Assembly: GCA_019683665.1 (NCBI GenBank)
Contig: JADGIB010000049.1
Span: 1-16,024, forward strand
DNA: 16,024 nucleotides
Origin: Solirubrobacteraceae bacterium
Lineage (GTDB): Bacteria; Actinomycetota; Thermoleophilia; Solirubrobacterales; Solirubrobacteraceae
Direction of reading: 5' to 3'
Shown here: positions 6,388 to 13,107 of the stretch, one piece after another
How positions within the stretch are numbered: the first letter of the stretch is position 1
Layout: each line of letters opens with the position of its first letter
The notes under the pieces: model-generated
Told to the model about the DNA's origin: nothing
The model's database searches: none
The model's input: the letters and a program-made list of their open reading frames with translations, nothing else
Made by a program: the position numbers and the translations under genes

Positions 6388-7725
6388 TCAGCGGCCCGCC
6401 TGGCGCATGAGCGCGCCGATGTCGGGCATCCTCCCGCGGCCCACCTGCTGCATGAGCTTGCGCATCTGCCCGAACTGCTTGATGAGCTGGTTGACCTGCT
6501 GGACGCTCGTGCCCGACCCCTTCGCGATCCGCAGCCGGCGCGACCCGTTGATGAGCTCCGGCCGCCGCCGCTCCTCGGGGGTCATCGAGAGGATGATCGC
6601 CTGGACGCGGTCGAGCTCGCGCTCGTCGACCTTCAGGTTGCGCAGCTGGCTGCCGGCGAACCCGGGGATCATCCCCAGCAGCGACTGCAGCGGCCCCATC
6701 CGGCGCATCATCCGCAGCTGCGACAGGAAGTCCTCGAAGGTGAACTCGCCCTTGCGCAGGCGCCGCTCGAGGTCCTTGGCCTCCTTCTCGTCGAACTGGC
6801 TCTGCGCCTTCTCGATGAGCGACATGACGTCGCCCATGCCGAGGATGCGCTGAGCCATCCGGTCGGGGTGGAAGCGCTCGAACTGGTCGAGCTTCTCGCC
6901 CGTCGAGGCGTAGAGGATCGGCTTGCCGGTGACGGCCTTGACCGACAGCGCGGCGCCGCCGCGGGCGTCGCCGTCGAGCTTCGTCATGACGACGCCGTCG
7001 AACTGGACGGCCTCGGCGAACTGCTCGGCGACGTTGACGGCGTCCTGGCCGGTCATCGCGTCGACGACGAGCAGGACCGCGTGCGGGCGGACGACCTTGC
7101 GGATCCGCACGAGCTCGTCCATGAGGTCGGCGTCGACGTGCAGGCGGCCGGCCGTGTCGACGATGAGGACGTCCTTGCCCTCCTGCTTGGCCCGGTCCAG
7201 CGCCCACCCGGCGATGTCGACCGGGTCGCGGTCGGTGCCCTGCTCGTAGACGTCGGCGCCGGCCTGGGCGCCGACCTTGACGAGCTGGTCGACCGCGGCG
7301 GGCCGGTAGACGTCGCAGGCGGCGACCGCGACCGACGAGCCGTGCTGCTCGCGCAGGTGGCGGGCGAGCTTCGCCGTCGCCGTCGTCTTGCCGGAGCCCT
7401 GCAGGCCGGCCATGAGGATGACGGTCGGAGGCCGCGGCGAGAACGCGATGCCGGCCGCCGCGCCGCCCATGAGGTCGGCGAGCTCGTCGTGGACGATCTT
7501 GACGACCTGCTGGCCGGGGTTGAGCTGGCCGAGCACGTCGGCGCCCAGCGCCCGCTCCTTCACGCGGGCGGTGAACGACTTGACGACCTTGAAGTTGACG
7601 TCGGCCTCCAGCAGCGCGAGGCGGATCTCGCGCATGGCCGTGTTGACGTCGTCCTCGGTGAGCGTGCCGCGCTGGCGGACGTCGGAGAGGGTGGCCTGGA
7701 GCTTCTCGGAGAGGGCGTCGAACAC
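6388..7725 (-). CDS. ffh: Signal recognition particle protein Ffh (SRP54)
   Basis: Ffh is the GTPase of the signal recognition particle; it binds 4.5S RNA and signal sequences and docks to FtsY at the membrane. The 445-residue product has the N domain (1-95), the G domain with GLQGSGKT (107-114), DVYRPAAVDQL (138-148), DTAGR (190-194) and TKLDGDARGG (248-257), and the methionine-rich M domain (about 325-445) with MGPLQSLLGMIPG and RRRPELINGSRRLRIAKGSG, the RNA-binding helices. Length is typical. The start is GTG 7725 (MFDALSEKLQ), with a TACTCT hexamer 9 nt upstream and no ribosome binding site. It is divergent from the sensor kinase, sharing a 64-nt gap. Its receptor gene ftsY is about 2.7 kb upstream, separated by three accessory genes. 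Confidence 0.97.
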   Translation of the reverse strand: MFDALSEKLQATLSDVRQRGTLTEDDVNTAMREIRLALLEADVNFKVVKSFTARVKERALGADVLGQLNPGQQVVKIVHDELADLMGGAAAGIAFSPRPPTVILMAGLQGSGKTTATAKLARHLREQHGSSVAVAACDVYRPAAVDQLVKVGAQAGADVYEQGTDRDPVDIAGWALDRAKQEGKDVLIVDTAGRLHVDADLMDELVRIRKVVRPHAVLLVVDAMTGQDAVNVAEQFAEAVQFDGVVMTKLDGDARGGAALSVKAVTGKPILYASTGEKLDQFERFHPDRMAQRILGMGDVMSLIEKAQSQFDEKEAKDLERRLRKGEFTFEDFLSQLRMMRRMGPLQSLLGMIPGFAGSQLRNLKVDERELDRVQAIILSMTPEERRRPELINGSRRLRIAKGSGTSVQQVNQLIKQFGQMRKLMQQVGRGRMPDIGALMRQAGR

Positions 7726-7734
7726 CGTCGCCCA

Positions 7735-7740
7735 AGAGTA
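7735..7740 (-). promoter_or_regulatory. putative -10 element of ffh (leaderless)
   Basis: TACTCT on the minus strand ends 9 nt before the GTG of ffh. No ribosome binding site or good -35 box is visible. It shares a 64-nt divergent gap with the kinase promoter. Confidence 0.5.
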
Positions 7741-7775
7741 GGGGTAGCCGTATGGGCCGCGCGCCGCCGCCGCTC

Positions 7776-7781
7776 TACCGT
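7776..7781 (+). promoter_or_regulatory. putative -10 element of the sensor kinase gene (leaderless)
   Basis: TACCGT ends 8 nt before the ATG at 7790. No ribosome binding site precedes the ATG. This supports ATG 7790 over the TTG at 7781, which would overlap the hexamer. Confidence 0.5.
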
Positions 7782-7789
7782 TGCCGCCG

Positions 7790-9016
7790 ATGGCGACCCT
7801 GAGACGACTGGCCTACCTGCTCGCGAGCTTCCCGCTCGGCACGACGTGGTTCGTCGTGCTCGTCACCGGGATCTCGACCGGGCTCGGGCTGGCGATCACG
7901 CTCGTCGGCATCCCGATCCTCATCGGGATGCTGTGGCTGGTCCGCTGGATGGCCCAGGCCGAGCGGGCCTGCATCCGCGCGCTGCTCGACGTCGACGCGA
8001 CCCCCCACTACCGACAGCCCGACCGGCCCGGCTGGGGCGCGCAGATCATGGCCCGCCTCGGGGACCCGCAGACGTGGAAGGACCTCGTCTACCTCGTCGC
8101 GCAGTTCCCGATCGGGATCATCTGGTTCGTCGTCGCGGTCACGCTCGTCGGGGTCTCGCTCGGCCTGCTGCTGGCGCCGACGTACTACTGGGCCGACCCG
8201 AGCGGGATCGAGGTCGGCCTGTTCGACGCCGACACGCTGCCGGAGGCGCTCGCGCTCGTCCCGGTCGGCGCCCTGTCCGGCTGGGTCACCTGGCACGTCG
8301 TGAACCTGCTCGGGCGCGTCCACGGCGCCTGGGCGCGGCTGCTGCTCTCCTCCACCCCGGACCCGGAGCTCACCGCCCGCGTCGACGACCTGCGCTCCAG
8401 CCAGGCGCGGATCATCGAGGCCGCCGACGAGGCGCGCCGGCGGATCGAGCGCGACCTCCACGACGGCGCCCAGCAGCGGCTCGTCGCGCTGTCGCTGAAG
8501 CTCGGGCTGGCCCGCAAGCGCCTGGAGTCCGACGGCAACCCGGCCGGCGAGCTCGTCGCCGAGGCCCACGAGGAGTCGAAGCTCGCGCTCGCCGAGCTGC
8601 GCGACCTCGCGCGCGGCATCCACCCGGCGATCCTGACCGAGCGCGGCCTCGGCCCGGCGATCGAGGAGCTCGCCAACCGCGCGACCGTCCCGGTCAGCGT
8701 CGAGGAGGTCCCGGCCGAGCGGCTGGCCCCGAACGTCGAGGCCGCCGCCTACTTCGTCGTCGCCGAGTGCCTGGCGAACGTCGCCAAGTACGCGCAGGCG
8801 AGCGGCGCGACGGTCCGCGCGCGGCGGGAGGTCGGGCGGATCGTCGTCGAGGTCGCCGACGACGGCGTCGGCGGCGCCGACCCGTCGGCGGGCTCGGGCC
8901 TGCGCGGCCTGGCCGACCGCGTCGAGGCGCTCGACGGCGTCCTCACCGTGCGCAGCGTCGCCGGCGAGGGCACGCTGGTGCGCGCCGAGATCCCGCTCAC
9001 GGTGGTGGCGGCCTAG
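7790..9016 (+). CDS. NarL-type sensor histidine kinase with duplicated membrane hairpin
   Basis: The 408-residue protein is a membrane histidine kinase of the HisKA_3 class, which normally phosphorylates a LuxR/NarL-type response regulator. The N-terminal part (about 1-185) resembles the four-helix 'Sensor' module common in actinobacterial kinases: hydrophobic stretches at about 12-30, 33-53, 103-128 and 152-172. The dimerisation/phosphoacceptor block is RRRIERDLHDGAQQRLVAL with His224. The catalytic domain has ECLANVAKYAQAS (N box, Asn330), ADDGVGG (356-362) and GSGLRGLADRVEALDG (368-383). ATG 7790 is preferred to the upstream TTG. No response regulator gene is in the window: ffh is divergent, and the downstream SPFH gene converges with 4 nt between the stops. 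The signal sensed is unknown. Confidence 0.9.
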   Translation: MATLRRLAYLLASFPLGTTWFVVLVTGISTGLGLAITLVGIPILIGMLWLVRWMAQAERACIRALLDVDATPHYRQPDRPGWGAQIMARLGDPQTWKDLVYLVAQFPIGIIWFVVAVTLVGVSLGLLLAPTYYWADPSGIEVGLFDADTLPEALALVPVGALSGWVTWHVVNLLGRVHGAWARLLLSSTPDPELTARVDDLRSSQARIIEAADEARRRIERDLHDGAQQRLVALSLKLGLARKRLESDGNPAGELVAEAHEESKLALAELRDLARGIHPAILTERGLGPAIEELANRATVPVSVEEVPAERLAPNVEAAAYFVVAECLANVAKYAQASGATVRARREVGRIVVEVADDGVGGADPSAGSGLRGLADRVEALDGVLTVRSVAGEGTLVRAEIPLTVVAA

Positions 9017-9023
9017 GCGCCTA
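9014..9023. other. perfect 10-nt palindrome holding both convergent stop codons
   Basis: TAGGCGCCTA is its own reverse complement. Its first three bases are the kinase TAG stop on the plus strand and its last three are the TAG stop of the SPFH gene on the minus strand. The two genes therefore end 4 nt apart, and there is no room for a conventional terminator. Confidence 0.7.
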
Positions 9024-9959
9024 CGCCTGCGCGGCGGGCGGCGGCGCCGGCGCGGGCCGCGCATCGCTGCCCGGGCCCGCCGGCGGGGCCGTCCCGCCGC
9101 CCCCGAGCGTCGAGCCGAGGTTCGCCAGCGCGGCGGTCAGCTCCGACGGGATCAGCCACACCTTGTTCGCGTCGCCCTGGGCGATCTGCGGGAGCATCTG
9201 CAGGTACTGGTAGCTGAGCAGCGGCCCGTCCGGGTTGCCGGCGTGGATCGCGTCGAACACGGTCGAGATCGCCTTCGCCTCGCCCTCGGCGCGGGCGATC
9301 GCCGCGTCGCGCTCGCCCTCGGCCCGCAGGACCGCCGCCTGCTTCTCGCCCTCCGCGCGCAGGACCTCGGACTGCTTGACGCCCTCGGCGGTGAGGATCG
9401 CGGCGCGCCGGTCGCGCTCGGCGCGCATCTGCTTCTCCATCGCCTCCTGGATCGAGGCGGGCGGCTCGATCGACTTGATCTCGACCCGGTTGATGCGGAT
9501 CCCCCACTTGCCGGTCGCCTCGTCGAGCACGACGCGCAGCTGGCTGTTGACCTCCTCGCGCGAGGTCAGCGTCTGCTCGAGCGTCATGCCGCCGATCACG
9601 TTGCGCAGCGTCGTGATCGTCAGCTGCTCGATCGCCTCCAGCGGGTTGGCGACCTCGTATGTGGCCGACTTCGCGTCGGTGATCGTGAAGTACAGGACGG
9701 AGTCGATCTGGACGGTGACGTTGTCCTCCGTGATCACCGGCTGGGGCTGGAAGGCGACGACCTGCTCGCGCAGGTCGAGCAGCGGGCGGACCCGGTCGAT
9801 GAACGGGATGACGATCGTCAGCCCCGGCTCGAGCGTCCGGTGGTAGCGGCCGAGGCGCTCGACGACCCCCGCGCGCGCCTGCGGGATGATCCGGATCGTC
9901 CGAGCCGCCACGAACAGGGCGAACAGGACGAGGACGCCGAGAACGATGAGGCCTGCCAT
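9021..9959 (-). CDS. SPFH/Band 7 (stomatin-like, QmcA/HflK-type) membrane protein
   Basis: The 312-residue protein has one N-terminal membrane segment (about 3-20), the SPFH/Band 7 core (about 22-190: IIPQARAGVVERLGRYH, EPGLTIVIPFIDRV, DNVTVQIDSVLYF, LRNVIGGMTLEQTLTSRE, WGIRINRVEIKSIEPP), and then a coiled coil. The coiled coil is a regular 11-residue repeat, AEG starting at 191, 202, 213 and 224. It ends in a Gly/Pro/Ala-rich tail (about 285-312). Proteins of this type form large ring oligomers on membranes and act in membrane organisation or protease control. The upstream nfeD gene, 41 nt away, is the usual partner of stomatin-like genes, so the pair is probably one operon. A strong ribosome binding site (GAGGAGAGGGA, 9967-9977) lies 7 nt before ATG 9959. 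Confidence 0.93.
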   Translation of the reverse strand: MAGLIVLGVLVLFALFVAARTIRIIPQARAGVVERLGRYHRTLEPGLTIVIPFIDRVRPLLDLREQVVAFQPQPVITEDNVTVQIDSVLYFTITDAKSATYEVANPLEAIEQLTITTLRNVIGGMTLEQTLTSREEVNSQLRVVLDEATGKWGIRINRVEIKSIEPPASIQEAMEKQMRAERDRRAAILTAEGVKQSEVLRAEGEKQAAVLRAEGERDAAIARAEGEAKAISTVFDAIHAGNPDGPLLSYQYLQMLPQIAQGDANKVWLIPSELTAALANLGSTLGGGGTAPPAGPGSDARPAPAPPPAAQA

Positions 9960-9966
9960 GGGGTTG

Positions 9967-9977
9967 TCCCTCTCCTC
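9967..9977 (-). promoter_or_regulatory. ribosome binding site of the SPFH gene
   Basis: GAGGAGAGGGA is 7 nt before the ATG. It contrasts with the seven genes in this window that lack any such site and have a -10-like hexamer instead, which supports SPFH as the second gene of the nfeD transcript. Confidence 0.75.
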
Positions 9978-10000
9978 GCGTTGGTTGCCAGCGCTTCAGC

Positions 10001-10429
10001 TCAGTCCAGCAGCGCGGTCGCGCCGCGGATCTCGATCACGGTGACCTTCTCGCCCGGCTCGATCACGCGGTCCTCGTCGAAGGCGCGCGCGGTCCACACC
10101 TCGCCGTCGATCCGCGCGACGCCGAGCCCCTCGTCGTTGGAGATCCGCTCCAGCACGACGGCCGGACGGCCGATGAGCGCCGCCGCGCCGGTCCGCAGCG
10201 CGGGCGGCTGACGGCGGTGGCGGCGGGCGACGGGCCGCAGGAAGGCGAGCAGCAGGACCGAGACGACGAGGAACACGAGCGTCGAGGCGATCCAACCGCC
10301 GCCGATGAGCGAGACGACGGCGGCGATCACGGCGCCGCCTGCGAACGGGCCCAGGAAGAAGCTGACGGTCGCGATCTCGCCGACCGCCAGGACGCACGCC
10401 GCCACCACCCAGATGACCCACGGATCCAT
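10001..10429 (-). CDS. nfeD: NfeD family membrane protein (short form)
   Basis: NfeD proteins pair with SPFH/stomatin proteins; the long form carries a protease domain and the short form, as here, does not. The 142-residue product has three hydrophobic segments (about 4-24, 25-43 and 46-65), a basic turn (RPVARRHRRQ), and a C-terminal OB-fold-like domain (about 82-142: GRPAVVLERI, GVARIDGEVWTARA, IEPGEKVTVIEIRGATALL). This matches the common short NfeD. ATG 10429 is the only sensible start and has a TAGCCT hexamer 8 nt upstream. The SPFH gene follows after 41 nt. The likely role is at the membrane, in oligomers with the SPFH protein. Confidence 0.9.
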   Translation of the reverse strand: MDPWVIWVVAACVLAVGEIATVSFFLGPFAGGAVIAAVVSLIGGGWIASTLVFLVVSVLLLAFLRPVARRHRRQPPALRTGAAALIGRPAVVLERISNDEGLGVARIDGEVWTARAFDEDRVIEPGEKVTVIEIRGATALLD

Positions 10430-10437
10430 GGGGCGGC

Positions 10438-10443
10438 AGGCTA
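10438..10443 (-). promoter_or_regulatory. putative -10 element of nfeD-SPFH (leaderless)
   Basis: TAGCCT ends 8 nt before the nfeD ATG, inside the 28-nt gap after the ftsY stop. No ribosome binding site or -35 box is clear. It would give nfeD-SPFH a promoter independent of ftsY. Confidence 0.45.
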
Positions 10444-10457
10444 ACCCAGGCAGCCGC

Positions 10458-11459
10458 TCAGACGCTCAGCAGCGCCTTCGCGAAGTCGTCGGCGTCGAAC
10501 GGGCGCAGGTCCTCGAGCGCCTCCCCCACGCCGATGAGCTTGACCGGGATGCCGAGCTCGCCGGCGATCGCCAGCGCGATCCCGCCCTTGGCCGTCCCGT
10601 CGAGCTTCGTGAGGACGATCCCGTCGACCTGGACGGCCTCGGCGAACAGCCGCGCCTGGCGCAGCCCGTTCTGGCCGGTCGTCGCGTCGACGGTGAGCAG
10701 CGTCTCGTGCGGCGCGTCCGGCATCTGCTTGGCGATGACGCGGCGGATCTTCGCCAGCTCGGCCATGAGGTCGTCCTGCGTGTGCAGGCGCCCGGCGGTG
10801 TCGACGAGGATGACGTCGCAGCCCTGGGCGCGGCCCTGGACGATCGCGTCCCAGGCGACGGCACCCGGGTCCGAGCCCTCGGGGCCGGTGACGATCGGCA
10901 CGCCGGCCCGCTTCGCCCAGCCCTCGAGCTGCTCGGTGGCGGCGGCCCGGAACGTGTCGGCGGCGCCGATCATGACCGTCCTGCCGAGCTCGTTGCGCAG
11001 GTGCCAGGCGATCTTGCCCAGCGTGGTCGTCTTGCCGGTGCCGTTGACGCCGACCATGAGGATGACGGTCGGGTCGTGGCGCAGGTCGATGCGGTCGTCG
11101 CCGGTGCGGGCCAGCTCGGCCAGCAGCTCGGTGAGGCGGCGGGTGAGCGCCTCGCCGCCCTCGAGGCCGCCGGCCTCGGCCTCCTGCTCGAGCTGCCCGA
11201 CGACCCGGGCGGTCGTCGCCGCGCCGACGTCGGCCATGATCAGCGCCTCCTCGAGGCGCTCCCAGGTCTCGGCGTCGAGGTCCCCCTCGAACAGCGTCGC
11301 CTGGATCTCGGCGCCCAGCGCCTGGCGGGTCTTGGCCAGGTTCTCGCGCAGCCGCCGGAAGAAGCCGCGCCGCTTCCTCTCGGGCTCGGGATCGGGGTCG
11401 GGGGCGGCGGCGCCGGGGCCGTCGCCGGTGATGAACAGGTCTCGCCAGTCGCGGGCCAT
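10458..11459 (-). CDS. ftsY: Signal recognition particle receptor FtsY
   Basis: FtsY is the membrane-associated GTPase that receives ribosome-SRP complexes. The 333-residue product has a short acidic/basic N-terminal region (DPDPEPERKRRGFFRRLREN, 21-40), the N domain (about 35-125), and the G domain with GVNGTGKTTT (137-146), AADTFRAAATEQL (166-178), DTAGR (220-224), DATTGQNG (258-265) and TKLDGTAKGG (284-293). It lacks the long acidic A domain of enterobacterial FtsY, as is usual in actinobacteria. The AADTFRAAA and TAKGG motifs separate it from Ffh. ATG 11459 has a TATCGT hexamer 9 nt upstream and no ribosome binding site. It is next to smc in many actinobacteria; here an esterase-BVMO pair lies between them. 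Confidence 0.97.
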   Translation of the reverse strand: MARDWRDLFITGDGPGAAAPDPDPEPERKRRGFFRRLRENLAKTRQALGAEIQATLFEGDLDAETWERLEEALIMADVGAATTARVVGQLEQEAEAGGLEGGEALTRRLTELLAELARTGDDRIDLRHDPTVILMVGVNGTGKTTTLGKIAWHLRNELGRTVMIGAADTFRAAATEQLEGWAKRAGVPIVTGPEGSDPGAVAWDAIVQGRAQGCDVILVDTAGRLHTQDDLMAELAKIRRVIAKQMPDAPHETLLTVDATTGQNGLRQARLFAEAVQVDGIVLTKLDGTAKGGIALAIAGELGIPVKLIGVGEALEDLRPFDADDFAKALLSV

Positions 11460-11461
11460 AG

Positions 11462-11483
11462 GCCCGCCACGATAGTGGCGGGC
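11462..11483. terminator. perfect 9-bp inverted repeat between the BVMO gene and ftsY
   Basis: Arms GCCCGCCAC (11462-11470) and GTGGCGGGC (11475-11483) surround a GATA loop. It starts 1 nt after the BVMO stop in the direction of transcription and ends 2 nt before the ftsY ATG, filling the gap. It would form a strong hairpin at the 3' end of the esterase-BVMO mRNA, but there is no T-run after it. It also overlaps the ftsY -10 hexamer, so it could be an operator instead. The structure is certain; the function is inferred. Confidence 0.6.
11469..11474 (-). promoter_or_regulatory. putative -10 element of ftsY (leaderless)
   Basis: TATCGT ends 9 nt before the ftsY ATG and lies in the loop and first arm bases of the inverted repeat at 11462-11483. 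No ribosome binding site is present. Confidence 0.5.
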
Positions 11484-11484
11484 G

Positions 11485-13107
11485 CTACGCGGGCGACGGC
11501 TCGGCCGCGGTGAGCACGAACCCCTCGTAGCCGTTGGCGGCGACCTCGTCGCAGCGCTCCTTGTACGGGGTGACGCCGCCGAGGTAGGCGAGGAACACGC
11601 GCGGCTTGCCGGGGATGTTCGCGCCCATCCACCACGAGTTCGCCCGGGTGAAGAGCGTCGGCTCGGCCACCTCGCGCACGTGCCGGGTCCACGCCTCCTG
11701 GGCCTCCGGGTCGGGCTCGACGGTGCGGATGCCGTGCTCGCGCATGTGCGCGAGCAGGTCGGCGATCCAGTCGACGTGCTGCTCGATCGAGAGCGCGAAG
11801 TTGCTGACGACCGACGGGCTGCCCGGCCCGGTGACCGTGATGAGGTTCGGGAAGCCGGCGACGCCGAGCCCGAGGTAGGTGTGCGGGCCGTCGGCCCACG
11901 CCTCGCGCAGGGTCAGGCCGTCGCGGCCGACCGGGTTGAGCGCCAGCAGCGGCCCGGTCACCCCGTCGTAGCCGGTGGCGAGGACGAGCACGTCGAGCTC
12001 GTACTCGGCGGCCTCGGTCCGCACGCCGCGCTCGGTGATCTCGACGATCGGCGCCTCGAGCAGGTCGACGAGCGTGACGTTGTCGCGGTTGTACGTCTCG
12101 TAGTAGCCGGTGCCCTGGACGAGCCGCTTGGCCCCGATCGGGTACGTCGTCGGCTGCAGCCTGCGGGCCGTCTCGGGGTCGTCGACGATCTCGGCGATCT
12201 TGTCGCGCACCCACTGCGCGCACGTCTCGTTGGCGCGCTCGTCGAGCATGATGTCGGAGAAGGCGCCCAGCAGCTCCGGCCCGCCGAGGTCCCAGCGGCG
12301 CTGGTACTCGGCGTTGCGCTCCTCCTCGCTGACCTCCAGCGCGCTCTTGGGGTTGACCTCCAGGCGGAACCCGAACGGGGTCTGCCAGCACTCCCGGCGG
12401 AACTCGTCGTAGCGCGCCTTCGTCTCGCGCACGTACTCCTCGCTGAGCGGGTGGTTCGCCGCGGGGACCACGAAGTGCGGGGTGCGCTGGAAGACGTAGA
12501 GGTGCTCGGCGTCCTGGGCGAGCATCGGGATGACCTGCACGCCGGAGGAGCCGGTGCCGATGACGCCGACGCGCCTGCCGGAGACGTCGACGCCCTCGCG
12601 CGGCCACGTGCCGGTGTGGACGACCCGGCCGCGGAAGCGGTCGATGCCCGGGAACGGCGGCGTGTTCGGCAGCGACAGGTTCCCGGAGGCGGCGATGAGG
12701 AAGCGGGCGCGGACCCGGTCGCCGCGGTCGGTCTCGACGACCCAGCGCTCGGCGTCGTCGTCCCAGACGGCGCTCGTCACCCGCGTCTCGAAGCGGAAGT
12801 GCCGGCGCAGGTCGTGGCGGTCGGCGACGTGCTCGAGGTAGGCGAGGATCTCCTCCTGGGCGCCGTAGCGCTCCTTCCAGGTCCACTCCTGCTCGAGCTC
12901 CTTGTCGAAGCTGTAGGAGTACTCCATCGACGCGACGTCGCAGCGGCAGCCCGGGTAGCAGTTCCAGCGCCACGTGCCGCCGACCCCGTCGGCGGCCTCG
13001 AAGCCCTGCAGGTCGAGGCCGAGCTCGCGCAGCTTGTAGACCGCGTACAGCCCGGCGAACCCGGCGCCGATGACGACGGCGTCCACGTCGCGCTCGATGG
13101 CGCTCAT
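11485..13107 (-). CDS. Baeyer-Villiger flavin monooxygenase (cyclohexanone/steroid monooxygenase type)
   Basis: Enzymes of this class use FAD, NADPH and O2 to insert oxygen next to a ketone, giving an ester or lactone. The 540-residue product has the FAD Rossmann motif GAGFAG (14-19), GGTWRWNCYPGCRCDV (43-58), the type I BVMO fingerprint F-x-G-x-x-x-H-x-x-x-W-P (158-169, FRGRVVHTGTWP), the NADPH Rossmann motif GTGSSG (184-189), KR at 327-328 at the expected place of the catalytic arginine, ATGYD (377-381), and the C-terminal SWWMGANIPGKPR (491-503). Length fits single-component type I BVMOs. The frame is open upstream across the esterase gene, but ATG 13107 is the family start with a strong ribosome binding site. 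It overlaps the esterase stop as ATGA. The substrate cannot be told from sequence. Confidence 0.93.
   Translation of the reverse strand: MSAIERDVDAVVIGAGFAGLYAVYKLRELGLDLQGFEAADGVGGTWRWNCYPGCRCDVASMEYSYSFDKELEQEWTWKERYGAQEEILAYLEHVADRHDLRRHFRFETRVTSAVWDDDAERWVVETDRGDRVRARFLIAASGNLSLPNTPPFPGIDRFRGRVVHTGTWPREGVDVSGRRVGVIGTGSSGVQVIPMLAQDAEHLYVFQRTPHFVVPAANHPLSEEYVRETKARYDEFRRECWQTPFGFRLEVNPKSALEVSEEERNAEYQRRWDLGGPELLGAFSDIMLDERANETCAQWVRDKIAEIVDDPETARRLQPTTYPIGAKRLVQGTGYYETYNRDNVTLVDLLEAPIVEITERGVRTEAAEYELDVLVLATGYDGVTGPLLALNPVGRDGLTLREAWADGPHTYLGLGVAGFPNLITVTGPGSPSVVSNFALSIEQHVDWIADLLAHMREHGIRTVEPDPEAQEAWTRHVREVAEPTLFTRANSWWMGANIPGKPRVFLAYLGGVTPYKERCDEVAANGYEGFVLTAAEPSPA

Noticed and set aside
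5938..9213. Plus-strand open frame of 1091 codons across khpA, rpsP, ffh and the kinase
   Set aside because: It is a shadow frame over conserved genes on both strands, with low-complexity composition and no recognisable motif.
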